64,000 nt of DNA from Azospirillum agricola. GTDB taxonomy: Bacteria; Pseudomonadota; Alphaproteobacteria; Azospirillales; Azospirillaceae. This document shows positions 29,257-38,745 of this stretch, piece by piece. A program made the translations under genes and the position numbers. Location: NCBI RefSeq assembly GCF_017876095.1, contig NZ_JAGINM010000006.1, forward strand, positions 310,001 through 374,000. Direction: 5' to 3'. The notes under the pieces were generated by a model, which saw nothing but the letters and a program-made list of their open reading frames with translations, did no database searches and was not told the origin of the DNA. The stretch's first letter is position 1; every line of letters starts with the position of its first letter.

Positions 29257-31995
29257 CTACTGTCCAAGCCTTTCCAGGATGGCGGGGACATGGACCTGAT
29301 CGGCCTTGTAATTGCCGGTCAGCGCGTACATCACCAGATTGATCCCGAAACGATAGGCCATCTCCCGCTGCCGCTCGCCGCCCGGAACGACGGCGAACAG
29401 CGGCTGGCCGGTGCGGCCGACCGCCCAGGCGGCGGCCCAGTCGTTGCCGCCGATCACCACCGGCGAGACGCCGTCGTTGGCCGGCCCCTCGCGCGCCTCG
29501 ATCCACAGCTCGCCACCGGCCGAGCGGCCGGGGAAATCCGCCATCAGGTAAAAGGACTTGCGCAGCACATGGTCGGGCGGCACCGGGGCCAGCGGCGGGA
29601 TGTCGAGCCCCTCGACCAGCCGTTGCAGCACCGCCGGGCCGCCGCCGGGCGACTGGTCGCGGGTGTCGAACAGGATGGTGCCGCCGCCGCGCAGATAGGC
29701 GTTGACGCGGGTGCGCGCCTGATCGGTGAGCGGCCGTTGCTGGTCCGAAACGGGCCAGTAGAGCAGCGGGAAGAAGGCCAGCTCGTCGCGTTCGGGATCG
29801 ACGCCGACGGCGCCCATCGTCTCGACCGCCGTGCGCAGGTTCAGCACGCCGACCAGCCCCTCCAGCCCGGCGCGGGCGGTGTCGTCGACCGTTCCGTCCC
29901 CGGTCTGAACGTAGGCAAGGTAGGTTTCCGCCGTGACCTTGACGGACTGCTCGTCGTCGGCGGCACGGGCGGTGCCGACGGGAGCCGACGCGAGCACCAC
30001 GGCCAGCAGCAGGCCGGCGGCGGTCGCCCCGCCCGCCCCTCGCGCGGTCGGGCGCAGGGTCGGGCGGCCGAGCAGGCCGCGCAGGGCCAGCGCGATCAGC
30101 AGGTCGACGGTCAGCAGCGCCAGCGCGACGCCCAGCAGAGTCGGTTTCAACGGCACCTCCCCCCGGCCGCCATAGCCGGACCGGGCGACTCCACCGGGCA
30201 AGGCGCCCAGCGGCTCGATCCTCGTGACGGCGGACGACAGGTTCAACGCGCGTCGGGCATCGTCGGTCCCGTAGAAGCCCGGCGGGTGGCGCGGGCCGAT
30301 CACCGAGGCGGTCGCGTTGCCGGGGATCGGGAAGGCGGTCGGCGGCGGCGGCACGAGGCGGCCGGTGCCGTCGAGCAGTTCCACCGGGTCGAGCGACGCC
30401 GTCGGCGCCGCACCGGTGACGCCGCCGCTGAGCGCCACCAGCCGGCGCAGCATGTCGACGAACAGGCCGGACAGCGGCAGGTTCGACCAGTCCGGGCTGG
30501 CGGTGGTGTGGACCAGCACGATCCAGCCGTCGCCGCGCTTCTCCGACGTCACCAGCGGCGTGCCATCGGCCAGCCGCGCCCAGGTGCGCTCGGCCAGATC
30601 GAGCGCCGGCTCGGCCAGCACCTGCCGGTTGACCTGGACGTCGGGGGGGATCGCCAGCCCCTCGAACGGGGTCTTGGGCGGGAAGGGCTGGAGCTTGGCC
30701 GGCTCCGACCAGGACAGCGCCCCGCCCAGCGCGCGGTCGCCGATGCGCAGCCGCACCGGCACCAGCTGGTCGGCGTGCTGGGCCAGACGCGGGCCGGCGA
30801 AGCGCAGCAGGACGTTGCCCTTGCGCACCCACTCCTCGACGCCCTGCGCCTCGCCGGCGGTCAGGGCGCCGATGTCCGACAGGATCAGCACGGCGAGGTC
30901 GCGCTTGAGCAGGTCGAGCGTGCTGCCGCGCCGCACCTCGTTGAAGGGCGACAGGGCGCGGTCGAGGTAATAGAGGTCGGAGAGGAGCGGCTGGCTCTCC
31001 CCTTCCGGCCGGCCGGAGACGAGACCGACCGGGCGTCGGCGCCAGCGCTCGTCGAGCAGCACGGTGGCCCCGGCGGTGGTGTCGCCCTCGACGCGCAGGC
31101 TGGCGGCGTCGTTGCGCAGCTCGGTCGGCACGTCGAGCCGGACCTCGCGGGTCGTCTGGCCGGGCTCGAAGGCCACGGTCTGGCGGGTCAGCAGCCGGCC
31201 GTCTGCGGCGCTCAGCCGCACCGTGACGGGTTCGGGGCGGGACGGATCGGCGCGGGTGACGCGGGCGGTCAGCGCGGTGCCCTCGGTCGACGGCGGCAGC
31301 AGCAGATGCGGCGGCTTCTCGGCGGAATCGTCGAGGATCTCGGCGGAGCCAAGCCGTTGCAGCGCCTCGGCCAACGCGCGGGCGGAGGGGTCGCCCAGCC
31401 CGTCGCTCAGCCAGACCGCGTGGACCGAGCCCTGGAGGGCGCGCTGGCTGGCGAGGGCGCGCACGGACTCCAGCGCGGCGGCGCGGTCGGTCGGCCAGGG
31501 CCGCGGTTCCAGCGCCTGGGCAAGACGCCGCGCCTCGGGCGCCGGCAGGACCGGCGACGGCTGCGGCTTCTCGCCGCCGGCCGGCGGGGCGGTGGTCAGC
31601 AGGACGACCGGGCGGGTCTGGCGGTCGGCCTGGGCGATCAGCTCGTCCATCGCGCGCTTGCGGGCCGGCCAGTCGCGGCCGGAGGCCCAGCCGTTGTCGA
31701 CGACCAGCAGCAGCGGCCCACCGCCGGGCAGCGCCGCGCGCGGGTTCAACAGCGGGCCGGACAGGGCGAGGATGACCAGGGCGGCGACGATCAGGCGCAG
31801 CAGCAGCAGCCACCAGGGGGTGCGGGCCGGCGTCTCCTCCGGTGCCGTCAGGTCACGCAGCAGGCGGATGGCGGGGAAGCGCACCGTGCGCGGAGCCGGC
31901 GGCGTGACGCGCAGCAGCCACCACAGCACCGGCAGGGCGGCCAGCGCGGTCAGGACCCAGGGGGCGGCGAAAGCGATCGGTGCGAAGCCCAGCAT
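29257..31995 (-). CDS. BatA/DUF4159-domain membrane protein
   Basis: This 912-residue protein starts with two hydrophobic helices (about 9-28 and 58-82) of the aerotolerance BatA N-terminal type. A VWA-like region follows (LLLVVDNGWASG near 95), then a long soluble part, further helices near 640-700, and a C-terminal DUF4159 domain (about 710-905) that includes GGGTILFDTRDQ. DUF4159 has a GATase-like fold of unknown activity. It is the third gene of the moxR operon, 92 bases after the DUF58 gene; that gap carries a GC-rich palindromic repeat. The two large membrane proteins and the MoxR and DUF58 proteins probably form one system, because this gene order is common in alphaproteobacteria. Function not established. 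Confidence 0.85.
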   Translation of the reverse strand: MLGFAPIAFAAPWVLTALAALPVLWWLLRVTPPAPRTVRFPAIRLLRDLTAPEETPARTPWWLLLLRLIVAALVILALSGPLLNPRAALPGGGPLLLVVDNGWASGRDWPARKRAMDELIAQADRQTRPVVLLTTAPPAGGEKPQPSPVLPAPEARRLAQALEPRPWPTDRAAALESVRALASQRALQGSVHAVWLSDGLGDPSARALAEALQRLGSAEILDDSAEKPPHLLLPPSTEGTALTARVTRADPSRPEPVTVRLSAADGRLLTRQTVAFEPGQTTREVRLDVPTELRNDAASLRVEGDTTAGATVLLDERWRRRPVGLVSGRPEGESQPLLSDLYYLDRALSPFNEVRRGSTLDLLKRDLAVLILSDIGALTAGEAQGVEEWVRKGNVLLRFAGPRLAQHADQLVPVRLRIGDRALGGALSWSEPAKLQPFPPKTPFEGLAIPPDVQVNRQVLAEPALDLAERTWARLADGTPLVTSEKRGDGWIVLVHTTASPDWSNLPLSGLFVDMLRRLVALSGGVTGAAPTASLDPVELLDGTGRLVPPPPTAFPIPGNATASVIGPRHPPGFYGTDDARRALNLSSAVTRIEPLGALPGGVARSGYGGRGEVPLKPTLLGVALALLTVDLLIALALRGLLGRPTLRPTARGAGGATAAGLLLAVVLASAPVGTARAADDEQSVKVTAETYLAYVQTGDGTVDDTARAGLEGLVGVLNLRTAVETMGAVGVDPERDELAFFPLLYWPVSDQQRPLTDQARTRVNAYLRGGGTILFDTRDQSPGGGPAVLQRLVEGLDIPPLAPVPPDHVLRKSFYLMADFPGRSAGGELWIEAREGPANDGVSPVVIGGNDWAAAWAVGRTGQPLFAVVPGGERQREMAYRFGINLVMYALTGNYKADQVHVPAILERLGQ

Positions 31996-32032
31996 TGGCG
32001 GCGGTTCTTACCTGGGGTGGGGACCAGTTCTT

Positions 32033-32070
32033 CCCTCCCCCACCCGGCGGGGGAGGGTCGGGGTGGGGGC
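32033..32070. repeat. REP-like GC-rich palindrome
   Basis: CCCTCCCCC and GGGGGAGGG face each other and are followed by GGGTGGGGG. The arrangement matches the repeats near 54566-54600, where GGGGAGAGGG is followed by AGGGTGAGGG. It lies between two genes of the moxR operon and may act as an intra-operon processing or attenuation element. Confidence 0.65.
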
Positions 32071-32087
32071 AAGGGCCGCCGCGCCGC

Positions 32088-32990
32088 TCACACCGGCTCC
32101 TGCGCCAGCGCGCCCCACAGGGCGAGCAGGGCGGTCTGCGGCGGACGGTCGGTGCGGTGGGTGGCGAAGCTCCAGCCGGTGGTGCGGGCCAGCGCCGACA
32201 GCCCGTCGCGCTGCGCCTGCAAGCGCTCGCGGTAGGCCTCGCGCACCGCCTCGACGCGGGGAACCAGCAGACCCGCCTCGTTCTCCAGCCCCTCGAAGGC
32301 GACTCGGCCGTCGTAGGGCAGGGTTTCCTCGGCGGGATCGAGCACCTGGACCAGATGGCCGCGCAGCCCCCGCCCGGCCAGACCGGCGACGGCGGCGTGA
32401 ATCTCGGGAAGCGGCGACAGCAGGTCGCCGATCAGCACGACCTGGGCGTGGCGCGGCAGCGGCTCGACCCGCGGCAGCGGCTCCGGCGCCACGGCGGCCT
32501 GCGGATCGGTCATCAGGCGGGCCAGCCGGTCGACCGCCGATCTGCCGTGGTCGGGCCGCGTCCCGCTGTTGAGCAGCGCCACCCGCTCGCCGCCGCGCGC
32601 CAGCAGCACGGCGGTGGCGAGCGTCAGCAGGTCGGCGCGCTCGCGCTTGGTCGGCAGGCCGGCGGCCGAACGGAAATCCATCGAGGCCGAGCGGTCGCGC
32701 CACAGCCAGACGCTCTGCGCCGCCTCCCACTCGTTCTCGCGGACATAGACCGGCTGGGTCTTGGCCGACTGGCGCCAGTCGATCATCGACGGGGCGTCGC
32801 CCGGCTGGTAGCGGCGGAACTGCCAGAAGGTCTCGCCCAAGCCCACCCGGCGCCGGCCGTGGACGCCCTGGGCCACCGTCGCCGCCACCCGCTCCGCCGC
32901 GACCAGCAACGGCGGCAGGGCGGAGGCCAGCTCCTCCGCCCGGTGGCGGGCCAGCAGCGTCGTGGTTTGCGGGGCGGGGCTTCGCGGCAT
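32088..32990 (-). CDS. DUF58 domain-containing protein
   Basis: This 300-residue protein has the DUF58 signature around residues 50-85: FRRYQPGDAPSMIDWR followed by a Lys/Tyr-rich strand. The VWA-like fold continues with VALLNSG and VVLIGDLLS. DUF58 proteins are regular partners of MoxR AAA+ ATPases and have no transmembrane segment here. It lies 18 bases after moxR, so co-translation is likely. It is presumed to link the ATPase to the two membrane proteins encoded downstream; the molecular activity is unknown. Family assignment is secure. Confidence 0.92.
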   Translation of the reverse strand: MPRSPAPQTTTLLARHRAEELASALPPLLVAAERVAATVAQGVHGRRRVGLGETFWQFRRYQPGDAPSMIDWRQSAKTQPVYVRENEWEAAQSVWLWRDRSASMDFRSAAGLPTKRERADLLTLATAVLLARGGERVALLNSGTRPDHGRSAVDRLARLMTDPQAAVAPEPLPRVEPLPRHAQVVLIGDLLSPLPEIHAAVAGLAGRGLRGHLVQVLDPAEETLPYDGRVAFEGLENEAGLLVPRVEAVREAYRERLQAQRDGLSALARTTGWSFATHRTDRPPQTALLALWGALAQEPV

Positions 32991-33008
32991 CGGCTGTCCA
33001 GTGGAAGG

Positions 33009-34052
33009 TTAAGCGAGCGGCGCGCAGAGGCGGTCGATGACGTCGTCCAGCGTCACCCCGTCGGCCCGCGCGGCGAAGTTCAGCGCCATGCGGTGCTTGA
33101 GGATCGGCTTGGCCAGCGCCACCACGTCGTCGAGCGAGGGCGCCAGCCGGCCGTCGAGCACGGCGCGGGCGCGGGCGGCGAGCATCAGCGCCTGGCTGGC
33201 GCGCGGCCCCGGCCCCCAGGCGACGTGGCGCCGCACCTCGACCAGATCGGAGCTGTCGGGACGGCCGCGCCGCACGAGGTCGAGGATGCCGTCGACCACG
33301 CTCTCGCCCACCGGCACGCGGCGGACCAGCCGCTGGGCCACCTGGAGGTCGGCGGCGGACAGCACCGTCACCGCGCGTTCGTCGGCGGCGCCGGTGGTGG
33401 CGATCATCATCCGGCGCTCGGCCTCGCGGTCGGGGTAGTCGACGTCGATCTGCATCAGGAAGCGGTCGAGCTGCGCCTCGGGCAGCGGGTAGGTGCCCTC
33501 CTGCTCCAGCGGATTCTGGGTGGCCAGCACGTGGAAGGGCTGCGGCAGCGGGTGGTACTGGCCGGCGACCGAGACGCGGTGCTCCTGCATCGCCTGCAAC
33601 AGCGCCGACTGGGTGCGCGGGCTGGCGCGGTTGATCTCGTCGGCCATCAGCAGCTGGCTGAACACCGGGCCGGGCAGGAAGCGGAAGGAACGGCGGCCGT
33701 TCTCGCCCTCCTCCAGCACCTCCGACCCCAGGATGTCGGCGGGCATCAGGTCGGGCGTGCACTGGATGCGCTTTTCGGCCAGCCCGAGCACGGTGCCGAG
33801 CGTCTCGACCAGCCGCGTCTTGGCAAGGCCGGGAACGCCGATCAGCAGAACGTGGCCGCCGGCCAGCAGCGTGACCAGCGTGCGGTCCACCACCTCCCGC
33901 TGGCCGAAGATGATGCGGCCGATGCGCTCGCGGACCAACCCCAGCCGGTCGCCGAGCGCCTCGATCTCCGCCATCAGGCGCTGGGGGTCCTCCGTGACGG
34001 CCGTGACGGCGGAGGTGGGGGAATGGCCCCGCAGGCTGTCCTGTGCGCTCAC
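33009..34052 (-). CDS. MoxR family AAA+ ATPase
   Basis: This 347-residue AAA+ ATPase has Walker A GVPGLAKT near 73-80, Walker B LLMADEINR near 137, sensor 1 ATQNP near 178 and the MoxR segment EQEGTYPLPEAQLDRF. MoxR ATPases act as chaperones for assembly of envelope or metalloprotein complexes. It is the first gene of a four-gene minus-strand operon with DUF58, BatA/DUF4159 and GATase-like proteins. The start is a GTG at 34052 with GGGAG upstream; an internal ATG at codon 27 is possible. The gene diverges from the DUF1285 gene across a 169-base gap. Confidence 0.94.
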   Translation of the reverse strand: MSAQDSLRGHSPTSAVTAVTEDPQRLMAEIEALGDRLGLVRERIGRIIFGQREVVDRTLVTLLAGGHVLLIGVPGLAKTRLVETLGTVLGLAEKRIQCTPDLMPADILGSEVLEEGENGRRSFRFLPGPVFSQLLMADEINRASPRTQSALLQAMQEHRVSVAGQYHPLPQPFHVLATQNPLEQEGTYPLPEAQLDRFLMQIDVDYPDREAERRMMIATTGAADERAVTVLSAADLQVAQRLVRRVPVGESVVDGILDLVRRGRPDSSDLVEVRRHVAWGPGPRASQALMLAARARAVLDGRLAPSLDDVVALAKPILKHRMALNFAARADGVTLDDVIDRLCAPLA

Positions 34053-34221
34053 GATCCGCAGCTCCCTGTCTGTTGGGCCTTTTGGCGGTTGGGCCTGTTG
34101 TCACTGAAGACTGTTCGAGGCGGGGTCCGATAACCAAATCCAGAAAAGCCAACTCTAGTGGACCTAACGGCCGAGTGTGGCGAAAATACGTAACGGTGAA
34201 GCGGCAAAACGGGTCAGTTCC

Positions 34222-34788
34222 ATGAAGGTCGGTGGCGAAGGCACGAATGGCAAGCGCGCAGATGGCGCAGAGGGAACGATCCCCCTACCCCCGCGCATAC
34301 CGACGGAGGAATCGTACGACATACGCATTGCGCGTGACGGCACCTGGTTCCACAATGGCGACCCGATCCGCAGGATCGAACTGGCGAAGCTGTTTTCCAC
34401 CGTCCTGAAACGGGACGACGCGGGGGATTACTGGCTGATCACCCCGGCCGAGCGCGGCCGGATCGTGGTCGAGGATTCACCCTTCGTCGCCGTGGAGATG
34501 ACGGTGTCGGGCAGCGGCGCCGACCAGATCCTGGCCTTCCGCACCAACCTCGACCACTGGGTCGAGGCCGGTCCCGACCACCCGATCCGCGTCGCCGACC
34601 ATCCTGAAACCGGAGAGCCGTCCCCCTACATAGAAATCAAGAGCCGGCTGGACGCGCGCATCCTGCGGCCCGTGTTCTACGACATGGTCGAACGCGGGGA
34701 GACGCGGCGAACCGAGACCGGCGAGACCGAGGTGGGTGTATGGAGCAACAAGGTCTTCTTCGCGCTGGGCAGGCTGCCTGGCGACTGA
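34222..34788 (+). CDS. DUF1285 domain-containing protein
   Basis: This 188-residue soluble protein matches DUF1285, with the typical segments IARDGTWFHNGDPIRR and LVxLFSTVLKR-like helix, DYWLITPAERGRI and a C-terminal IEIKSRLDARILRPVFYD. Function is unknown; in alphaproteobacteria such genes commonly sit beside a NUDIX hydrolase and cca, as here. The ATG at 34222 was chosen; an in-frame GTG at 34177 would add 15 residues. The 3' end overlaps the NUDIX gene by 49 bases. Confidence 0.85.
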   Translation: MKVGGEGTNGKRADGAEGTIPLPPRIPTEESYDIRIARDGTWFHNGDPIRRIELAKLFSTVLKRDDAGDYWLITPAERGRIVVEDSPFVAVEMTVSGSGADQILAFRTNLDHWVEAGPDHPIRVADHPETGEPSPYIEIKSRLDARILRPVFYDMVERGETRRTETGETEVGVWSNKVFFALGRLPGD

Positions 34789-35501
34789 CGCTGGAGGATG
34801 TCCGGCGGCGCTTCCCGGCCAATCAGGCCAAGGGACATCCGGGCGGGGCGCCGCACCCGATCAAGATCCGGGGCGACCACGACCTCAACCCGGGCTTCGG
34901 CCCGCCGCCCGGCGGCCTGCGCGAGGCCGCCGTGCTGGTGCCGCTGGTCGACCGGACCGACGGGCCGACGGTGATCTTCACCCAGCGCACCGCGACGCTG
35001 ACCGCGCACGCCGGGCAGATCAGCTTCCCCGGCGGCCGCATGGAACCGGAGGACGAGAGCCCGGAGGACACCGCCCTGCGCGAGACCGCCGAGGAGATCG
35101 GGCTGGAGCGCGGGCGGATCGAGATCGTCGGCCGGCTGGACACCTACGTGACACGGACCGGCTTCCGGGTGACGCCGGTGGTCGGGGTGGTGACGCCGCC
35201 CTTCATCCTCACCCCCGACCCGACCGAGGTGGCGGAGGTCTTCGAGGTGCCGCTGTCCTTCATCCTCGACCCGGCCAACCCGCAGCGCCACAGCCGGGAG
35301 CTCCTCGGCAAGCCACGCTTCTTCTACGCCTTCCCCTATGAGCAGCGCTACATCTGGGGAGCGACCGCCGGCATGCTGGTCAACCTGCGCGACGTGCTGG
35401 GGGCGGCGCTGGAGCGGGCGTCTTCGGAATTGGGGGCGGAATTGGGGGCGGAACTGGGAGCGGATCAGGTGGCGGACCGGGCGGCCGGGCAGGAAGGCTA
35501 G
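34740..35501 (+). CDS. NUDIX hydrolase (CoA pyrophosphatase type)
   Basis: This 253-residue protein has a complete NUDIX box starting at GGRMEPEDESPEDTALRE and ending TAEEIGL (about 98-122), so metal-dependent pyrophosphohydrolase activity is expected. The surrounding sequence (VLVPLVDR, FTQRTATLTAHAGQISFPGG) is that of the CoA/8-oxo-dGTP pyrophosphatase subgroup (NudL/YeaB-like), which cleaves CoA to phosphopantetheine and ADP. Its start lies inside the DUF1285 gene and the three genes DUF1285-NUDIX-cca probably form an operon. The C-terminus carries a short tandem repeat (ELGA units), likely variable and non-essential. The family is certain; the substrate is inferred. Confidence 0.92.
   Translation: MEQQGLLRAGQAAWRLTLEDVRRRFPANQAKGHPGGAPHPIKIRGDHDLNPGFGPPPGGLREAAVLVPLVDRTDGPTVIFTQRTATLTAHAGQISFPGGRMEPEDESPEDTALRETAEEIGLERGRIEIVGRLDTYVTRTGFRVTPVVGVVTPPFILTPDPTEVAEVFEVPLSFILDPANPQRHSRELLGKPRFFYAFPYEQRYIWGATAGMLVNLRDVLGAALERASSELGAELGAELGADQVADRAAGQEG
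35427..35462 (+). repeat. Three 12-base in-frame tandem repeats
   Basis: The unit GAATTGGGGGCG occurs twice and a third copy has two changes. It encodes ELGA three times at the C-terminus of the NUDIX protein. Copy-number change keeps the frame. Confidence 0.9.
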
Positions 35502-35557
35502 TTTCCCGTGCCGATGTTTCCCGTGCCGTGCCGCCGCCGATCGGGTAGCGTCGCGCC

Positions 35558-36847
35558 ATGACCGTCGCCGCCCGCCTCGCGCCGCAACCCTGGATGACCG
35601 CCCCCGAAAGCCGCGCCGTGATCGCGGCGCTCGCCGCCGGGGGCGCCGACGCGCGCTTCGTCGGCGGCTGCGTGCGCGACGCGTGGCTCGGCCGCCCGGT
35701 CAAGGACATCGACATCGCCACCCACGCCGAACCGGAACGGGTGATGGAGCTGCTGGCCGCCGCCGGCATCCGCGCCATCCCGACCGGCATCGCCCACGGC
35801 ACCGTCACCGCCCTGTCCGGCGGCAAGCCCTACGAGATCACCACGCTGCGCCGCGACGTCGAGAATTTCGGGCGCCACGCGCGGGTCGAGTTCACCGACG
35901 ACTGGATCGAGGACGCGGCGCGGCGCGACCTGACGATGAACGCGCTGAGCTGCACCCCCGACGGGCTGGTCCACGACCCGTTCGGCGGTCTCGCCGACAT
36001 GGCGGCCGGACGGGTGCGCTTCGTCGGCGACGCCCGGCGGCGCATCGAGGAGGACGTGCTGCGGCTGCTGCGTTTCTTCCGCTTCCACGCCCATTACGGG
36101 CGCGGCGAGCCGGACGCCGAGGCGCTGGCCGCCTGCGTCGCGCTGGCGCCGCGCCTGCCGACCCTGTCGGGCGAACGGGTGCGCGGCGAGCTGTTCCGCC
36201 TGCTGACCGCCCCCGGCGCCGCCTCGATCTGGCGGCTGATGATCGCCCATGGGGTGATGGCGCATCTGCTGCCGTCGGCGTCGGCGACCGACCGGCTGGA
36301 GCGTCTGGCCCGGCTGGAGCACGATCTGGAGATCGCGCCCGACCCGACCCGCCGCCTCGCCGCCGTGCTGGAGGCGGACCGCGCCGGCGCCCTGGCGGTG
36401 GCGGAGACGCTGCGCCTGTCCAACGGCGAGCGCGACCGCCTGGCCGCCCTGGTCGAGCCGCCGATCTCGCTGGCGGTGTCCGACGACTTGGTGAAGCGGC
36501 GGCAGGCGCTTTACCGGATCGGCGACGCGGACCTCTACCGCGACCTGATGCTGATGGCGGCGGTGGCCGGGGTTGGAACCGGAGTCGGGACGGTGGTTGG
36601 GCCGCTCGACCTGACGCTGCTGCGCGCCGCCCTCGCCACCGCCGCCGACCTGCCGGCGCTGCGGCTGCCCGTCGCCGGGCGCGACCTTCTGGCCCTGGGG
36701 CTCGGGCGCGGCCCCGAGGTCGGCCGGCTGCTGAAGGCGGTCGAGGCGTGGTGGATCGCCGAGGATTTCCGGCCAAGCCGGGAGGATTGCCTCGCCCACG
36801 CCCGGCGGGAAATGGCCGCCCCGCCTTCCGTTCCGGCAAGGCCGTGA
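35558..36847 (+). CDS. cca: CCA tRNA nucleotidyltransferase
   Basis: This 429-residue class II nucleotidyltransferase has GGCVRDAWLGR (about 36-46), the catalytic DxD in DIDIATH (about 50), and RRDLTMNAL near 123, followed by the RRIEEDVLRLLRFFRF helix. It adds or repairs the 3' CCA end of tRNAs in the cytoplasm. The C-terminal half is alpha-helical, as in the family, with an alphaproteobacterial-type extension. It is downstream of the NUDIX gene by 56 bases and converges on the ABC-F gene. Length and motifs are normal. Confidence 0.95.
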   Translation: MTVAARLAPQPWMTAPESRAVIAALAAGGADARFVGGCVRDAWLGRPVKDIDIATHAEPERVMELLAAAGIRAIPTGIAHGTVTALSGGKPYEITTLRRDVENFGRHARVEFTDDWIEDAARRDLTMNALSCTPDGLVHDPFGGLADMAAGRVRFVGDARRRIEEDVLRLLRFFRFHAHYGRGEPDAEALAACVALAPRLPTLSGERVRGELFRLLTAPGAASIWRLMIAHGVMAHLLPSASATDRLERLARLEHDLEIAPDPTRRLAAVLEADRAGALAVAETLRLSNGERDRLAALVEPPISLAVSDDLVKRRQALYRIGDADLYRDLMLMAAVAGVGTGVGTVVGPLDLTLLRAALATAADLPALRLPVAGRDLLALGLGRGPEVGRLLKAVEAWWIAEDFRPSREDCLAHARREMAAPPSVPARP

Positions 36848-36929
36848 CGAGGCCGGCCGGACGCGGACGGGACGGCCCGGTCTCCCGCCGCCCGCCGCGC
36901 AACCTTACGCCGCGCCGCCTTACGCCGGA

Positions 36930-38552
36930 TCAGCCATGCAGTCCGGGCGCCTCCTGCCCGGTGCTCGCCACGTATTCCGTGTAGCCGCCGCCATACTGGT
37001 GGATGCCGTCCGGCGTCAGTTCCAGCACCCGGTTGGACAGCTTCGCCAGGAAGTGACGGTCGTGCGACACGAACAGCATGGTGCCCTCGTAGGCGGCCAG
37101 CGCCGAGATCAGCATCTGCTTGGTGTCGAGATCCAGGTGGTTGGTCGGCTCGTCGAGCACCAGGAAGTTCGGCGGGTTGAACAGCATGATCGCCATCACC
37201 AGCCGGGCCTTCTCGCCGCCGGACAGGACCCGGCACTTCTTCTCCACATCGTCGCCCGAGAAGCCGAAGCAGCCGGCCAGCGCCCGCAGCGCCCCCTGGT
37301 TCGCCTGCGGAAAGGACGCCTCCAGCGACTCGAATACCGTCTGGTCGCCGTCGAGCAGCTCCATGGCGTGCTGGGAGAAATAGCCCATCTTCACGCTGCC
37401 GCCGACGGTGACGGTCCCGGAATCCGGCTGGGTCGAGCCGGCGATCAGCTTCAGCAGCGTCGACTTGCCGGCGCCGTTGACGCCCATGACGCACCAGCGC
37501 TCCTTGCGGCGGATCGTCAGGTCGAGACCCTGGTAGATGATCCGGCCGCCGTAGCCCTTGTGCACGTTCTTGAGCACCGCGACGTCCTCGCCCGAGCGCG
37601 GCGCCGGGGGGAAGTCGAAGGCCACGACCTGCCGGCGCTTGGGCGGCTCGACGCGCTCGATCTTGTCGATCTTCTTCACCCGGCTCTGCACCTGGCTGGC
37701 GTGCGAGGCCCGCGCCTTGAAGCGCTCGATGAACTTCAGCTCCTTGGCCAGCATGGCCTGCTGCCGTTCGAACTGGGCCTCCTGCTGCTTCTCCTTCAGC
37801 GCCCGCTGCCGTTCGTAGAACTCGTAGTCGCCGGAGTAGCTGCTCAGCGAACCGTCGTCGATCTCGATGATCTTGGTGACGATCCGGTTCATGAACTCGC
37901 GGTCGTGCGAGGTCATCAGCAGGGCGCCCTCGTAGCCCTTCAGGAATCCCTCCAGCCAGATCAGGCTTTCGATGTCCAGATGGTTGCTCGGCTCGTCGAG
38001 CAGCATGGCGTCGGGCCGCATCAGCAGGATGCGGCCGAGCGCCACGCGCATCTTCCAGCCGCCCGACAGGCCGCCGACATCCCCGTCCATCATCTCCTGG
38101 CTGAAGCTGAGCCCGGCCAGCACCTCGCGCGCCCGGCCCTCCAGCTCGTAGCCGCCCAGCTCCTCGAAGCGGGCCTGCACCTCGCCGTAGCGCTCGATGA
38201 TGGCGTCCATCTCGTCGGCGCGGCCGGGGTCGGCCATGGCCGCCTCCAGCTCCGCCAGCTCCGACGCCACGAGGCTGACCGGCCCGGCCCCGTCCATGAC
38301 CTCCGCGACCGCGCTGCGGCCGGACATCTCGCCGACGTCCTGGTTGAAGTAGCCGATCGTGACCTGCTTCTCGATCGCCACCTGGCCCGCGTCCGGCAGT
38401 TCCTCGCCCGTGATCATCCGGAACAGAGTCGTCTTGCCGGCGCCGTTGGGGCCGACGAGTCCCACCTTCTCGCCCCGGTTCAGCGCGGCGGAGGCGTCCA
38501 GGAAGAGGATCCGGTGGCTGTTGTGCTTGCTGATGTTGTCGAAACGAATCAT
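36930..38552 (-). CDS. ABC-F family ATPase
   Basis: This 540-residue protein has two ABC ATPase domains and no membrane segments. Walker A motifs are GPNGAGKT near 37 and GVNGAGKS near 342. Signatures are LSGGWK and LSGGEK, and the Walker B strands are MLLDEPSNHLD and LVLDEPTNHLD. A charged linker (about 240-310) carries the ABC-F interdomain helix. ABC-F proteins act on the ribosome in translation or antibiotic protection; which subfamily this is cannot be fixed by eye. The ATG at 38552 begins the family N-terminus MIRFDNISK; longer frames extend into the divergent promoter. It diverges from the SPFH operon. Confidence 0.93.
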   Translation of the reverse strand: MIRFDNISKHNSHRILFLDASAALNRGEKVGLVGPNGAGKTTLFRMITGEELPDAGQVAIEKQVTIGYFNQDVGEMSGRSAVAEVMDGAGPVSLVASELAELEAAMADPGRADEMDAIIERYGEVQARFEELGGYELEGRAREVLAGLSFSQEMMDGDVGGLSGGWKMRVALGRILLMRPDAMLLDEPSNHLDIESLIWLEGFLKGYEGALLMTSHDREFMNRIVTKIIEIDDGSLSSYSGDYEFYERQRALKEKQQEAQFERQQAMLAKELKFIERFKARASHASQVQSRVKKIDKIERVEPPKRRQVVAFDFPPAPRSGEDVAVLKNVHKGYGGRIIYQGLDLTIRRKERWCVMGVNGAGKSTLLKLIAGSTQPDSGTVTVGGSVKMGYFSQHAMELLDGDQTVFESLEASFPQANQGALRALAGCFGFSGDDVEKKCRVLSGGEKARLVMAIMLFNPPNFLVLDEPTNHLDLDTKQMLISALAAYEGTMLFVSHDRHFLAKLSNRVLELTPDGIHQYGGGYTEYVASTGQEAPGLHG

Positions 38553-38745
38553 GTCCGGCTGGCTTCCCGTGGCGTGTCGGGGCCCCTTATGCCACAGGAT
38601 GCGCGCCGCGATGGAGTCCTGATCGGCCCGGCCCGCGGTCATGCCGGCGCGCTGGTTGTCGGAACGCTCCAAGCATCTCCGCTGGCGTCCCCGCCGCCCC
38701 GTCGGCATAATGCGGCGCGTTCCAAAAGGGGTAGATGACAACCAC

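Noticed and set aside
29290-32235. A 981-codon plus-strand frame across the moxR operon
   Set aside because: Antisense shadow of the BatA/DUF4159 gene; translation is Gln/Arg/Gly-rich.
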